From: Pseudomonas sp. UYIF39
GTDB lineage: Bacteria; Pseudomonadota; Gammaproteobacteria; Pseudomonadales; Pseudomonadaceae
Length of the DNA stretch: 64,000 nt
Direction: 5' to 3'
NCBI RefSeq assembly: GCF_029963765.1
Contig: NZ_JALBYU010000011.1
Location: 121,774 to 185,773, forward strand
Below the pieces are notes generated by a model. The model ran no database searches and was not told where the DNA came from. It saw only the letters and a list, made by a program, of their open reading frames with translations. Positions 9,086 through 17,635 of the stretch are shown here, piece after piece. Made by a program: the position numbers and the translations under genes. How positions within the stretch are numbered: the stretch's first letter is position 1; every line of letters starts with the position of its first letter.

Positions 9086-10111
9086 CTACAGGGCTATCGG
9101 CGCTCGTTCGCATAAGGTGCTCAACGCCCGCGCCCACTGCGGATCGTCGTTCAGACACGGCACCAGCACCAACTCTTCCCCTCCCGCCTCGCGGAACTGC
9201 TCCCGCCCGCGATCACCGATCTCCTCCAGGGTCTCGATGCAATCGGCAACGAACGCCGGGCACATCACCAGTACCTTCTTCACGCCCATTCCAGCCAATT
9301 CATCGAGGCGCGCTTCGGTGTAGGGTTCGATCCATTTCGCTCGACCCAAACGCGACTGGAACGACACCGACCACTTGCCGTCCGGCAGCCCCAGCCGCTT
9401 GGCAAACTCGGACGCCGTGCGCAGGCATTGGGCGCGGTAGCAGGTCGCCAATACTTCTGGTGAAGCGTTCAGGCAGCAATTATCGCTTTTGAAGCAATGG
9501 TGACCGGTAGGGTCGATCTTGGTCAGGTGCCGCTCCGGCAATCCGTGAAAGCTTAGCAACAGGTGATCGTGCTCTTGCTCCAGATGCGGCTTGACGCTGG
9601 CCACCAGCGCATCGAGGTACTCCGGTTGATCGTAGAACGGCTGGAGAATCGAAAACTGCACATCCAGCTGCTTCTCACGCACCACCCGCTTGGCCTCCTC
9701 GATCACCGTGGTCACGGTGCTGTCGGCGAACTGTGGATAGAGCGGTGCAAGAGTGACCTTCTTGTGACCCTGGGCCGCCAGGCGCACCAGCACCGACTCG
9801 ATCGATGGTTCACCGTAACGCATCGCCAGCTCCACCGGACCGTGGGTCCACTGGGCCGTCATGGTCTGTTGCAGGCGACGGCTGAGCACCACCAACGGCG
9901 AGCCCTCCTTCCACCAGATCGAGGCATAGGCGTGAGCAGACTGCTCCGGGCGCTTGAACAGGATCAGCGACACCAGCAAACGTCGCACCGGCCATGGCAG
10001 GTCGATCACATACGGGTCCATCAGAAATTGATTGAGGTAACTGCGCACATCCGCCACCGAGGTGGAGGCCGGTGAGCCCAGGTTGACCAGAAGCAATGCG
10101 TGATCGGTCAT
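9086..10111 (-). CDS. hemH: ferrochelatase
   Basis: The 341-residue enzyme inserts ferrous iron into protoporphyrin IX in the last step of haem synthesis. It starts MTDHALLLVNLGSP and shows the conserved active-site stretch LLLSFHGLPERHL (His near residue 190) and VSFQSRLGRAKWIEP typical of ferrochelatases. Full length. It is followed on the same strand, after 13 bases upstream, by the TIGR01777 epimerase gene, with which it is likely co-transcribed. Confidence 0.94.
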   Translation of the reverse strand: MTDHALLLVNLGSPASTSVADVRSYLNQFLMDPYVIDLPWPVRRLLVSLILFKRPEQSAHAYASIWWKEGSPLVVLSRRLQQTMTAQWTHGPVELAMRYGEPSIESVLVRLAAQGHKKVTLAPLYPQFADSTVTTVIEEAKRVVREKQLDVQFSILQPFYDQPEYLDALVASVKPHLEQEHDHLLLSFHGLPERHLTKIDPTGHHCFKSDNCCLNASPEVLATCYRAQCLRTASEFAKRLGLPDGKWSVSFQSRLGRAKWIEPYTEARLDELAGMGVKKVLVMCPAFVADCIETLEEIGDRGREQFREAGGEELVLVPCLNDDPQWARALSTLCERAPIAL

Positions 10112-10124
10112 GCAACGTCCTATT

Positions 10125-11027
10125 TCAAAGGCGGCTGGACAGATCGTCCAGAGCCGCGCGCAAGTCAGTGAATTGGAAAGTGAAACCCGCTTCCAGCAAG
10201 CGAGCCGGTGCGGCCTTCTGGCCGCCCAGCAACAGCAATGACAATTCGCCCAGACACACCCTTAACGCCAGGGCCGGCATGGGCATGAACGTCGGGCGGT
10301 GCAGTACGCTGCCCAACGTCTTGGCAAACTCTCGGTTGCGCACCGGTTTTGGCGCGCAGGCATTATAAGGACCACTGGCGTTTTCCTGATGCAGAAGAAA
10401 ATCAATCAGGGCGATTTGATCGTTGATATGAATCCATGGCATCCACTGCCGACCACTGCCGATAGGCCCGCCCAGCCCCACTTTGAATGGCAGCAACAGC
10501 CGCGACAAAAAGCCGCCCTCTGCCGACAACACCAGCCCGGTGCGAATGAAGATCACGCGAATGCCCAAGCCTTCGGCACGCTGGGCGGTTTCTTCCCAGG
10601 CGATGCACAACTGACTGGCGAAATCATCGATGACCGGTGGAGATTTCTCGGTCAATTCCCGCTCCCCCCCGTCACCGTACCAACCGACCGCAGACCCCGA
10701 AATCAACACCTGCGGTTTTTGTTCACGGGTTTCGAGCCAGGCCAGCAGGGTTTCAGTCAGGGTGATGCGACTGCTCCACAACAGCGCTTTGCGTCGGGTT
10801 GTCCAAGGCCGATCGGCAATCGGTGCGCCTGCCAGATTGATAATCGCATCCACCTGTTCTTGGCCGATTTCCTCGAGGCGGGCCACTCCGCGCACTTGGG
10901 CACCGCAGATTTTCGCGACTTTTCCAGGCTTGCGACTCCAGACCGTCAGGCGATGCCCCTGACTCAACCAGCGTGCGCAGAGCTGACGTCCTATCAAACC
11001 AGTACCGCCGGTCAGCAATATGTGCAT
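10125..11027 (-). CDS. TIGR01777-family NAD(P)-dependent epimerase-like protein (YfcH type)
   Basis: A 300-residue extended-SDR protein with N-terminal Rossmann motif LLTGGTGLIGRQL (residues 4-16) and a later ISGSAVGWYGD segment. The C-terminal DUF1731 region (LSLLLLGGQKAAPARLLEAGF) is present. YfcH-type proteins are of unknown substrate; in cyanobacteria and plants relatives affect cell division. It starts at ATG 11027 and lies divergent to the FAD oxidoreductase of the light-type cluster, upstream of hemH. Whether the TGTACA-type boxes in the shared intergenic region also act on it is unknown. Confidence 0.85.
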   Translation of the reverse strand: MHILLTGGTGLIGRQLCARWLSQGHRLTVWSRKPGKVAKICGAQVRGVARLEEIGQEQVDAIINLAGAPIADRPWTTRRKALLWSSRITLTETLLAWLETREQKPQVLISGSAVGWYGDGGERELTEKSPPVIDDFASQLCIAWEETAQRAEGLGIRVIFIRTGLVLSAEGGFLSRLLLPFKVGLGGPIGSGRQWMPWIHINDQIALIDFLLHQENASGPYNACAPKPVRNREFAKTLGSVLHRPTFMPMPALALRVCLGELSLLLLGGQKAAPARLLEAGFTFQFTDLRAALDDLSSRL

Positions 11028-11152
11028 GACTTCTTCCTCGCGTGGCGTTTAACCCTGATCACTAGTCTATTTTTATAAGCAGGGATCTTTGGTATCGGGC
11101 AGGCTCTGTGTTTAACAATAGGCCAAGCTGTCAGAACGAGAATGCTAAAAGT

Positions 11153-11203
11153 TATACCAAAAAACAATATTGTACAGGTTTAAACCACAGCGTAGTCTGT
11201 ACA
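11153..11203 (+). promoter_or_regulatory. candidate PplR/LitR-type operator upstream of the FAD oxidoreductase
   Basis: TATACC at 11153-11158, twelve bases, then TGTACA at 11171-11176 makes one direct repeat with one mismatch to the form T(G/A)TACA-N12-TGTACA that I recall as reported for P. putida PplR1. A further TGTACA lies at 11198-11203, just before the gene's ribosome site. Confidence 0.6.
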
Positions 11204-11223
11204 GAAAGGTAAACGAGGCCCCT

Positions 11224-12210
11224 ATGACTGTACCTATCGCAATCATCGGCACCGGCATCGCCGGGCTCTCCGCCGCCCAAGCCCTGACAGAGGTCGGGCA
11301 TGTCGTTCAACTTTTCGATAAAAGCCGCGGCAGTGGCGGACGTATGTCGAGCAAGCGCAGCGATGCGGGGGCTCTGGACATGGGCGCGCAATATTTCACT
11401 GCCCGCGATCGCCGCTTCGTCACTGAAGTCCAGCGCTGGCAAGGCAACGGCTGGGTCGCTGAATGGATGCCGCAGCTCTACACCTACCATGGTGGCCAGC
11501 TCAACCTGTCGCCGGACGAACAGACGCGCTGGGTCGGCACGCCGCGCATGAGCGCCATCACCCGCGGCCTGCTCGGCGACCTGGAAGTGCATTTCGCCTG
11601 CCGCATTACCGAGGTTTATCGCGGCGAAGAGCACTGGCATCTGCAGGACGCGGAAGGCTTCACCCACGGCCCGTTCAGTCATGTGATTATCGCCACGCCA
11701 GCGCCTCAGGCGACTGCACTGCTGGCCTCCGCGCCGAAACTCGCCGGTGCCGCCGCCGGGGTGAAAATGGACCCGACCTGGGCTGTCGCGCTGGCATTCG
11801 AGACACCGCTGGATACGCCCATGGAAGGCTGCTTCGTACAGGACAGTCCGCTCGACTGGCTGGCTCGCAACCGCAGCAAACCAGGGCGTGACAACACGCT
11901 GGACACTTGGGTCCTGCACGCCACTAGCGCCTGGAGCCGGCAACATATCGACCTGTCCAAAGAAGCCGTGATCGAGCAATTGCACGGCGCATTTGCCGAG
12001 CTGCTGCACAGCGCCATGCCCGCCCCGACCTTCAGCCTCGCCCACCGCTGGCTCTACGCCCGCCCCGCCAACAGCCATGAATGGGGAGCCTTGGCCGATG
12101 CCGATCTAGGGTTGTATGTGTGTGGCGACTGGTGCTTGTCCGGTCGTGTCGAAGGCGCCTGGCTCAGCGGCCAGGAAGCCGCCCGCCGCTTGCATGCGCA
12201 TCTGCAGTGA
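11224..12210 (+). CDS. renalase-like NAD(P)/FAD-dependent oxidoreductase
   Basis: A 328-residue flavoprotein starting MTVPIAIIGTGIAGLSAAQAL, a textbook FAD-binding GxGxxG motif at residues 8-13, followed by the SRGSGGRMSSKRS segment and a late CGDW motif (VCGDWCLSGRVEGAWLSG) that closes the FAD site. The pattern matches bacterial renalase-like oxidases; bacterial renalases repair misreduced dihydronicotinamides. Start chosen at ATG 11224 just after AGGTAAACGAGG. It has its own promoter region with TGTACA boxes and lies in front of the DUF523-merR-phr operon, so it is likely part of the same regulon. Confidence 0.8.
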   Translation: MTVPIAIIGTGIAGLSAAQALTEVGHVVQLFDKSRGSGGRMSSKRSDAGALDMGAQYFTARDRRFVTEVQRWQGNGWVAEWMPQLYTYHGGQLNLSPDEQTRWVGTPRMSAITRGLLGDLEVHFACRITEVYRGEEHWHLQDAEGFTHGPFSHVIIATPAPQATALLASAPKLAGAAAGVKMDPTWAVALAFETPLDTPMEGCFVQDSPLDWLARNRSKPGRDNTLDTWVLHATSAWSRQHIDLSKEAVIEQLHGAFAELLHSAMPAPTFSLAHRWLYARPANSHEWGALADADLGLYVCGDWCLSGRVEGAWLSGQEAARRLHAHLQ

Positions 12211-12246
12211 ACCGCATCGGTCCGGTAGGAGGCCGACGGTAAAACC

Positions 12247-12320
12247 TATACAAAAAATTTGACTTGTACACCTTTGAATCTATGATGAGGTTATGTTGTA
12301 CAGAGCGAACAGTCTGTACA
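12247..12320 (+). promoter_or_regulatory. promoter with two PplR/LitR-type operators upstream of the DUF523-merR-phr operon
   Basis: Two direct repeats with exact 12-base spacers are present: TATACA (12247-12252) with TGTACA (12265-12270), and TGTACA (12297-12302) with TGTACA (12315-12320). A sigma-70 type promoter overlaps the first: TTGACT at 12259-12264 and TATGAT at 12281-12286, 16 bases apart. The first operator straddles the -35 box and the second covers the start region, a layout suited to repression. Confidence 0.7.
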
Positions 12321-12342
12321 GGTTTAGATTCGAGGTGCTCCG

Positions 12343-13302
12343 ATGCTCCACGTCACCGTGAAACCGAAGATCGCCATCAGCGCCTGCCTGATGGGCGCAG
12401 AAGTGCGTTACAACGGCGGGCACAAGGAATCGCGGCTGTGCAGTCGTACCCTTACTGACTATTTCGATTTTTTCCCGGTTTGCCCCGAAGTCGCCATCGG
12501 CCTCGGCATTCCTCGGGAACCGATCCGCCTGGTTGGCGATCCCGAACATCCCGAAGCCGTCGGCACCGTTAACCCAACACTCAATGTCACCCGGCCGCTC
12601 GCCGAGTATGGTCAGAAAATGGCTGCGGAACTGGGCGACATCTGCGGCTACATCTTCATGCAGAAATCCCCGTCATGCGGCCTGGATCGGGTCAAGGTCT
12701 ACCACGCCAACGGCGCGCCGGTGGACGGTGGTGGCCGTGGCATCTACGCCCAGGCTTTCTGCGCGCTGCATCCGGATTTACCGGTGGAGGAAGACGGCCG
12801 ACTCAACGACCCGGTGCTGAGAGAAAACTTCCTCACCCGCGTGTTCGCCTACAGTGCCTGGCAGCAGTTGCTGCGCGAAGGCCTCACTCGCCGCAGCCTC
12901 ACAGACTTTCACTCGCGCTACAAATACCTGTTGATGGCCCACAACCCGGTGCAATACAAAACCCTGGGCAACCTGCTGGGCAACATGGGCCAGACCGACC
13001 CAAACGAACTCGGCCCACGCTATTTCAGCGAGCTGATGGCGGCTTTGAAAAAATGCGCCACACGCCGCACCCACACCAACGTCCTGCAACACATCAGTGG
13101 CTATCTCAAACAGACGATCAGCCCTGAAGACAAACAGGAAGTGCAGCACGTCATCGGCCAGTACCGCCTCGGTATCGTGCCGCTGGTGGTGCCGTTGACG
13201 CTGCTCAAACACTACTTCCGTCAACACCCGGACCCGTACATTGCGCAACAGGTTTACCTGCAACCGCATCCGGAAAATCTCAGTCTGCGAAACGCGATCT
13301 AA
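12343..13302 (+). CDS. DUF523 and DUF1722 domain protein (YbgA type)
   Basis: This 319-residue protein joins an N-terminal DUF523 domain (IAISACLMGAEVRYNGGHK, with later MQKSPSCGLDRVKVY; conserved cysteines near residues 12 and 111) to a C-terminal DUF1722 domain from about residue 190 (FHSRYKYLLMAHNPVQYKTLG). Such fusions are repeatedly found beside photolyase genes. Its biochemical role is not settled; some DUF523 members are linked to thiouracil breakdown. ATG 12343 follows CGAGG. First gene of the operon leading to merR and phr. Confidence 0.85.
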   Translation: MLHVTVKPKIAISACLMGAEVRYNGGHKESRLCSRTLTDYFDFFPVCPEVAIGLGIPREPIRLVGDPEHPEAVGTVNPTLNVTRPLAEYGQKMAAELGDICGYIFMQKSPSCGLDRVKVYHANGAPVDGGGRGIYAQAFCALHPDLPVEEDGRLNDPVLRENFLTRVFAYSAWQQLLREGLTRRSLTDFHSRYKYLLMAHNPVQYKTLGNLLGNMGQTDPNELGPRYFSELMAALKKCATRRTHTNVLQHISGYLKQTISPEDKQEVQHVIGQYRLGIVPLVVPLTLLKHYFRQHPDPYIAQQVYLQPHPENLSLRNAI

Positions 13303-13312
13303 TGACAATCCA

Positions 13313-14254
13313 ATGAAAAGCCCACTCGACACCAGCGCCAGCGAAGACCTCGGCGCCGACTTCAAGAAAGCACTCGACGAAGGCTGGTTGCCGATCCGTG
13401 AGGTCGCACGGCAGACCGGCGTCAACGCTGTCACCCTGCGGGCCTGGGAGCGTCGTTATGGCCTGATCGTGCCGCAACGCACGCCCAAGGGTCATCGGCT
13501 GTTCTCTGCCGAACACGTTCAACGTATCCTGACGATCCTCACCTGGCTCAACCGCGGCGTGGCCGTCAGCCAGGTCAAGCAACTGCTCGACACACCCCAG
13601 GTTTTTACCGAATCCGTCGAAAACGATTGGCAAGTGCTGCGCCATACGCTGCTGCAAGCGGTCACTCAACTGAACGAACGCACCGTCGATGACACCGTCA
13701 ATCAGGCCATGGCGCTGTATCCACCACGGACCTTGTGCGCACAACTACTGATGCCGCTGCTGGCTGAACTGGAGCAACGCTGGCAAGGACAGTTCGGCGC
13801 GCAGATGGAGCGGGTGTTTTTTTACTCCTGGTTACGCAGCAAATTTGGCGCACGCATCTACCATAACAACCGTCAGTTACGCACCGCGCCACTGTTGTTG
13901 ATCAATCAATCGGACCTGCCACTGGAACCTCACCTGTGGCTGACCGCCTGGTTGATCAGCAGCGCCGATTGCCCGGTGGAAGTGTTCGACTGGCCACTCC
14001 CCGCCGGCGAACTCGCGCTGGCGGTCGATCACCTGCAAGCCCGCGGCGTACTGCTGTATTCCAGCAAAGCCATAACCCTTTCGCAGCTGCCGAAACTTTT
14101 GAATGGTATCAGTTGCCCAAAAATGATTGCCGGACCCACGGTGTGTATCCACCACGCCGAGTTGTCCACACGAACGTTCAAGATTACTGACTTGTTCCTG
14201 GCTGAAGATCCGTTAGCGGCACACCAGGGCCTGGTTCAGCGTGGGCTTATTTAA
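13313..14254 (+). CDS. MerR-family regulator with degenerate B12-type sensor region (PplR/LitR class II type)
   Basis: The 313-residue protein has a MerR helix-turn-helix at about residues 25-95 (WLPIREVARQTGVNAVTLRAWERRYGL is the recognition region). The remainder resembles the helical and Rossmann parts of CarH/LitR cobalamin photosensors, for example LPLLAELEQRWQG. The cobalamin ligand motif DxHxxG is not visible: the matching place reads LPLEPHLWLTAW, and the EH pair of the helical part is also missing. That fits class II LitR proteins (PplR of P. putida), which work with LOV photoreceptors instead of B12. It starts ten bases after the DUF523 gene and probably binds the TGTACA boxes upstream. 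Confidence 0.8.
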   Translation: MKSPLDTSASEDLGADFKKALDEGWLPIREVARQTGVNAVTLRAWERRYGLIVPQRTPKGHRLFSAEHVQRILTILTWLNRGVAVSQVKQLLDTPQVFTESVENDWQVLRHTLLQAVTQLNERTVDDTVNQAMALYPPRTLCAQLLMPLLAELEQRWQGQFGAQMERVFFYSWLRSKFGARIYHNNRQLRTAPLLLINQSDLPLEPHLWLTAWLISSADCPVEVFDWPLPAGELALAVDHLQARGVLLYSSKAITLSQLPKLLNGISCPKMIAGPTVCIHHAELSTRTFKITDLFLAEDPLAAHQGLVQRGLI

Positions 14255-14267
14255 TGGCGAATTTTTA

Positions 14268-15734
14268 ATGAATCGTATGGACACCCCCCTGCAATTGATC
14301 TGGCTGCGCAGCGACTTGCGCCTACAGGACAACACCGCCCTCTCGGCCGCCGCAGCCCGGGGCCCGACTGTGGCGGTGTATCTGCTGAGCCCGGAGCAAT
14401 GGCTGGAACACGATGACGCGCCGTGCAAAGTGGATTTCTGGCTGCGCAACCTGAACGAGTTAAGCCGCACGTTGGGCGAACTGAACATTCCCTTGTTGAT
14501 CCGCAAGGCATCTCGCTGGGATGAAGCACCCAAGGTGCTGCTCGATCTTTGCCAACAGTTGAAGATTGATGCGGTGCACGTCAACGAGGAGTACGGCATT
14601 CATGAAAGTCGTCGTGACGCAGCCGTGGCCGAAACGCTGAACGCCAATGCCATCGACTTTTTTAGCTACCTTGATCAACTGCTGTTAAAACCGGGCACCG
14701 TACTGACCAAAACGGGCACTTACTTTCAGGTGTTCAGCCAGTTCCGCAAGGCGTGTTACGACCGCCTGCGCGGGTCACTACCGAAGCGAATCTCAGCACC
14801 CGCCATGCAGACGCCGCTGACGATCGGCAACGACAAGATCCCATCAAACGTTGAAGGCTTCGCAACGCCCAGCGACAGCTTGCGCAGTCTTTGGCCTGCC
14901 GGTGAAGCCGAAGCCCACCGCCGCCTCGACACCTTCGCCGATGCCCAGATCGACGACTACAAAAACGAACGCGACTTCCCGGCCAAACCCGGCACCAGTC
15001 AACTCTCGGCCTACCTCGCCGCCGGGGTGATTTCCCCCCGCCAATGCTTGCATGCCGCCCTGCAAAGCAATCAGGGCGAGTTCGAAAGTGGCAAAGTCGG
15101 CGCCGTCACCTGGATCAACGAATTGCTGTGGCGCGAGTTCTACAAACACATTCTGGTGGGTTACCCACGTGTTTCGCGTCATCGCGCCTTCCGCCCAGAA
15201 ACCGAAGCCCTCGCCTGGCGCGATGCCCCAGATGAACTCCTGGCCTGGCAAGAGGCCCGTACCGGTCTGCCGATTATCGACGCGGCCATGCGCCAATTGC
15301 TTGAAACCGGCTGGATGCACAACCGTCTGCGCATGGTGGTGGCGATGTTCTTGACCAAGAACCTGCTGATCGACTGGCGTGAAGGCGAGCGTTTTTTCAT
15401 GCGTCATCTGATCGATGGCGACCTGGCGGCGAACAACGGTGGCTGGCAGTGGAGCTCGTCCACTGGCACCGATTCGGCGCCCTACTTCCGGATTTTCAAT
15501 CCACTGAGCCAGTCGGAGAAATTCGACAGTGAAGGGCTGTTCATCAAGCACTGGCTGCCGGAACTGGCCAGGTTGAACAAGAAGGATGTGCATAACCCGG
15601 CGAACCTCGGCGGCCTGTTCGGCGTGGCGGATTATCCGTCGCCGATCGTCAATCTGAGCAGCTCTCGCCAACGGGCGCTGGCCGCGTTCAAGAACCTGCC
15701 ATCACGACAACATGCCGGGCGATTGACTGGCTGA
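14268..15734 (+). CDS. phrB: deoxyribodipyrimidine photolyase
   Basis: A 488-residue class I photolyase that repairs UV-induced cyclobutane pyrimidine dimers using blue light, FADH and an antenna cofactor. The N-terminal antenna domain begins at LIWLRSDLRLQDNTAL. The FAD domain contains the family signature TGWMHNRLRMVVAMFLTKNL and LAANNGGWQWSSSTGTD (residues about 345-405). ATG 14268 is taken as start, 13 bases after the merR stop; ATG 14277 is an alternative. Position in the operon with the MerR regulator suggests light-induced expression. Confidence 0.94.
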   Translation: MNRMDTPLQLIWLRSDLRLQDNTALSAAAARGPTVAVYLLSPEQWLEHDDAPCKVDFWLRNLNELSRTLGELNIPLLIRKASRWDEAPKVLLDLCQQLKIDAVHVNEEYGIHESRRDAAVAETLNANAIDFFSYLDQLLLKPGTVLTKTGTYFQVFSQFRKACYDRLRGSLPKRISAPAMQTPLTIGNDKIPSNVEGFATPSDSLRSLWPAGEAEAHRRLDTFADAQIDDYKNERDFPAKPGTSQLSAYLAAGVISPRQCLHAALQSNQGEFESGKVGAVTWINELLWREFYKHILVGYPRVSRHRAFRPETEALAWRDAPDELLAWQEARTGLPIIDAAMRQLLETGWMHNRLRMVVAMFLTKNLLIDWREGERFFMRHLIDGDLAANNGGWQWSSSTGTDSAPYFRIFNPLSQSEKFDSEGLFIKHWLPELARLNKKDVHNPANLGGLFGVADYPSPIVNLSSSRQRALAAFKNLPSRQHAGRLTG

Positions 15735-15746
15735 AAGGAGAATGGG

Positions 15747-16526
15747 ATGAGTTTTACACCTCCACGGCGATACTGGCTGACGGGTGCCAGCAACGGCATT
15801 GGTGCGTCGCTGGCAGAAGAAATACTGAAAACTGGAGCTCATCTTGCGGTGAGTTCTCGCTCGGTGGCACCACTCAAAGTCTTGTCTCAGCGTTATCCGG
15901 GCCAAGTGCTGGTGGTGGCCGGAGACCTGACCAACAGCCAGACCGTGCGAGAAATCGGCGAGCAAATTGCTGAGGAGTGGGGAGCTCTGGACACGGTGAT
16001 CCTCAACGCCGGTACTTGCGAATACGTCGACGTTCAGCAGTTCGATTCGTCGATCGTCGAGCACGTCGTGCGCACCAACCTGCTTGCCAGCAGTTATTGC
16101 ATCGAAGCCGCCCGCCCCCTTTTACGCACCGGTATTGCGCCGCATCTGGTCGGCGTCGCCAGCTCGGTCACCTACCTGCCGCTGCCGCGGGCCGAGGCCC
16201 ATGGAGCCTCAAAGCCCGGGCTGCGATACCTGTTTGAATCGTTGCGCATAGATCTTGCACCGGAAGGCATCGAAGTCACCGTGGTCAGCCCGGGATTTGT
16301 CGAGACGCCGCTGGCGGTGGAAAACATCCCCATGCCACTTAGCTGGCCAGTGGACAAGTCAGCACGCTACATCTTCGCCGAACTCAAGAATCGACCGATG
16401 GAATTAGCCTTTCCGGCGTTGTTCATGGCCGACCTCTGGCCACTGTCGAAAGTACCCAACCGGGGGAAACTGACAATCGGCAAACGCATGGTGCGCAGCA
16501 ATCCGCCGATCAAGGACCTGCCCTGA
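15747..16526 (+). CDS. SDR-family oxidoreductase with Tyr-to-His change at the catalytic site
   Basis: The 259-residue protein has the cofactor motif TGASNGIG (residues 12-19) and NAG of short-chain dehydrogenases. The active site normally reads S-x12-Y-x3-K; here Ser139 and Lys156 are in place but the tyrosine position is His152 (EAHGASKPG). The codon is CAT, one change from TAT. The protein may therefore lack dehydrogenase activity or use another mechanism. ATG 15747 follows AAAGGAGAA, 12 bases after the photolyase stop, so it is in the photolyase operon. Substrate unknown. Confidence 0.88.
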   Translation: MSFTPPRRYWLTGASNGIGASLAEEILKTGAHLAVSSRSVAPLKVLSQRYPGQVLVVAGDLTNSQTVREIGEQIAEEWGALDTVILNAGTCEYVDVQQFDSSIVEHVVRTNLLASSYCIEAARPLLRTGIAPHLVGVASSVTYLPLPRAEAHGASKPGLRYLFESLRIDLAPEGIEVTVVSPGFVETPLAVENIPMPLSWPVDKSARYIFAELKNRPMELAFPALFMADLWPLSKVPNRGKLTIGKRMVRSNPPIKDLP

Positions 16527-16631
16527 AATCACCATTGCCGGGAGTGGCATCTCGGGGGTGGTCGCGCCCGTCGACCAAGCGTCCGTCAGGCCTTTCACAC
16601 AGCACCGGCCCACTGCCTTACACTGGGCGCC

Positions 16632-16937
16632 ATGAAAACCATTCCCCATACGCAAATCGCCGAGCCTGCGGTCACATGTTCGACCTGCGCAGCCTGCTGC
16701 TGTCAGCTCGAAGTCATGCTGATCACGGACACAGGCGTGCCCGAACGTTTTATCGATACCGATGACTGGGGTGGGGAAGTCATGCTGCGCCTGGATGACG
16801 GCTGGTGCGCCGCGCTGGATCGCAACACGATGATGTGCACCATCTATGAAAAACGCCCGCTGATCTGCCGGGAGTTCGAGATGGGCGCACCGGAATGCAT
16901 CGACGAACGCCAAGGGATTACCACGGCGTATCGGTGA
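16632..16937 (+). CDS. YkgJ-family cysteine-cluster protein
   Basis: A 101-residue protein with eight cysteines in the arrangement CSTCAACCC, then one Cys before ALDRNTMMC, IC and EC. This is the YkgJ (CxxCxxCC) pattern, thought to bind zinc or an iron-sulfur cluster. No membrane segment. It lies 105 bases after the SDR gene in the same direction and could be the last gene of the cluster or stand alone. Function unknown. Confidence 0.8.
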   Translation: MKTIPHTQIAEPAVTCSTCAACCCQLEVMLITDTGVPERFIDTDDWGGEVMLRLDDGWCAALDRNTMMCTIYEKRPLICREFEMGAPECIDERQGITTAYR

Positions 16938-16961
16938 ACAAGAAGGCACCCAAAATCAAAT

Positions 16962-16990
16962 GTAGGAGCGACGGTGCGGCGATCCCACAT
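16962..16990. repeat. degenerate REP-like element
   Basis: TGTAGGAGCGACGGTGCGGC resembles the widespread Pseudomonas REP motif (TGTAGGAGC...), between convergent genes. The pairing is imperfect, so this is a weak call. Confidence 0.4.
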
Positions 16991-17005
16991 TGACCGAGTC
17001 CAGGC

Positions 17006-17524
17006 TTACAACGGCATCGTGTAATGCAGTGCGTAACTTTCTACACCATCGTTCTGGCTGCTGATTCCGGCATTGGAATAGTGCGTCGCTCGAATACCGA
17101 CTTCATGCCCGCCTGCGAAACGCAGACCAAAACCGAAGCGATCTTCAAACTGAAAGGCATTGCCGAGTTGGTTGTTTTCGACTTCGGTATTGGCGAAAAC
17201 CGCTACACCAACCCCCAACTCCAGGTAGGGTTTGACGGTCTGCCCGGCAAACTCATAAACCAGCACCGGCGCGAACGACAGGCTGTGGTTGCTGGAGGTC
17301 TTGTCGCCTTCCCAATAGGTGTAACCACCGCTCCAGTAACCGGTCAAACGACCGATATCACTCTGCAACCAGCTCTTGTCCCAATCGAATTGCATGCCCA
17401 GTCGATAGGTCATGGTCGACTCGCTAGTCTGGCCGACCGCGAACTCCACGCCTGCCGCCTGCGCGGTAAAACTGTGCCCCATCAGTGCGGCCGCAATCGC
17501 GGCCAAGCAGAATAGTCGCTTCAT
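17006..17524 (-). CDS. pagL: lipid A 3-O-deacylase PagL
   Basis: The 172-residue outer-membrane enzyme removes the 3-linked acyl chain from lipid A. A signal peptide MKRLFCLAAIAAALMGHSFTA (cleaved near residue 22-23) precedes an eight-strand beta-barrel pattern ending in an aromatic strand YALHYTMPL. The catalytic residues seen in P. aeruginosa PagL align: His148, Ser150 in ATHYSNAG and Glu162 in GVESY, with the same spacing. ATG 17524 is chosen over 17533 because AAAGGA lies eight bases upstream. Location beside photolyase and murI matches PA4661. Confidence 0.9.
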   Translation of the reverse strand: MKRLFCLAAIAAALMGHSFTAQAAGVEFAVGQTSESTMTYRLGMQFDWDKSWLQSDIGRLTGYWSGGYTYWEGDKTSSNHSLSFAPVLVYEFAGQTVKPYLELGVGVAVFANTEVENNQLGNAFQFEDRFGFGLRFAGGHEVGIRATHYSNAGISSQNDGVESYALHYTMPL

Positions 17525-17635
17525 TAGAAACATCCTTTCCGAACGATTTCGTATAGTTTTTTTGTTGCTTAACGCTACAGACGTCCACGTTTAATTAGAC
17601 GCTCACCCCAATTACTCGCTTGCCCCGAGTATTGT

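Noticed and set aside
7701..9158. 485-codon open frame on the minus strand
   Set aside because: Antisense to uraA and low in hydrophobic residues; a shadow frame of a high-GC gene.
13313..14254. B12-dependent CarH-type photosensor
   Set aside because: The cobalamin ligand motif DxHxxG is missing, so a B12 role is unlikely.
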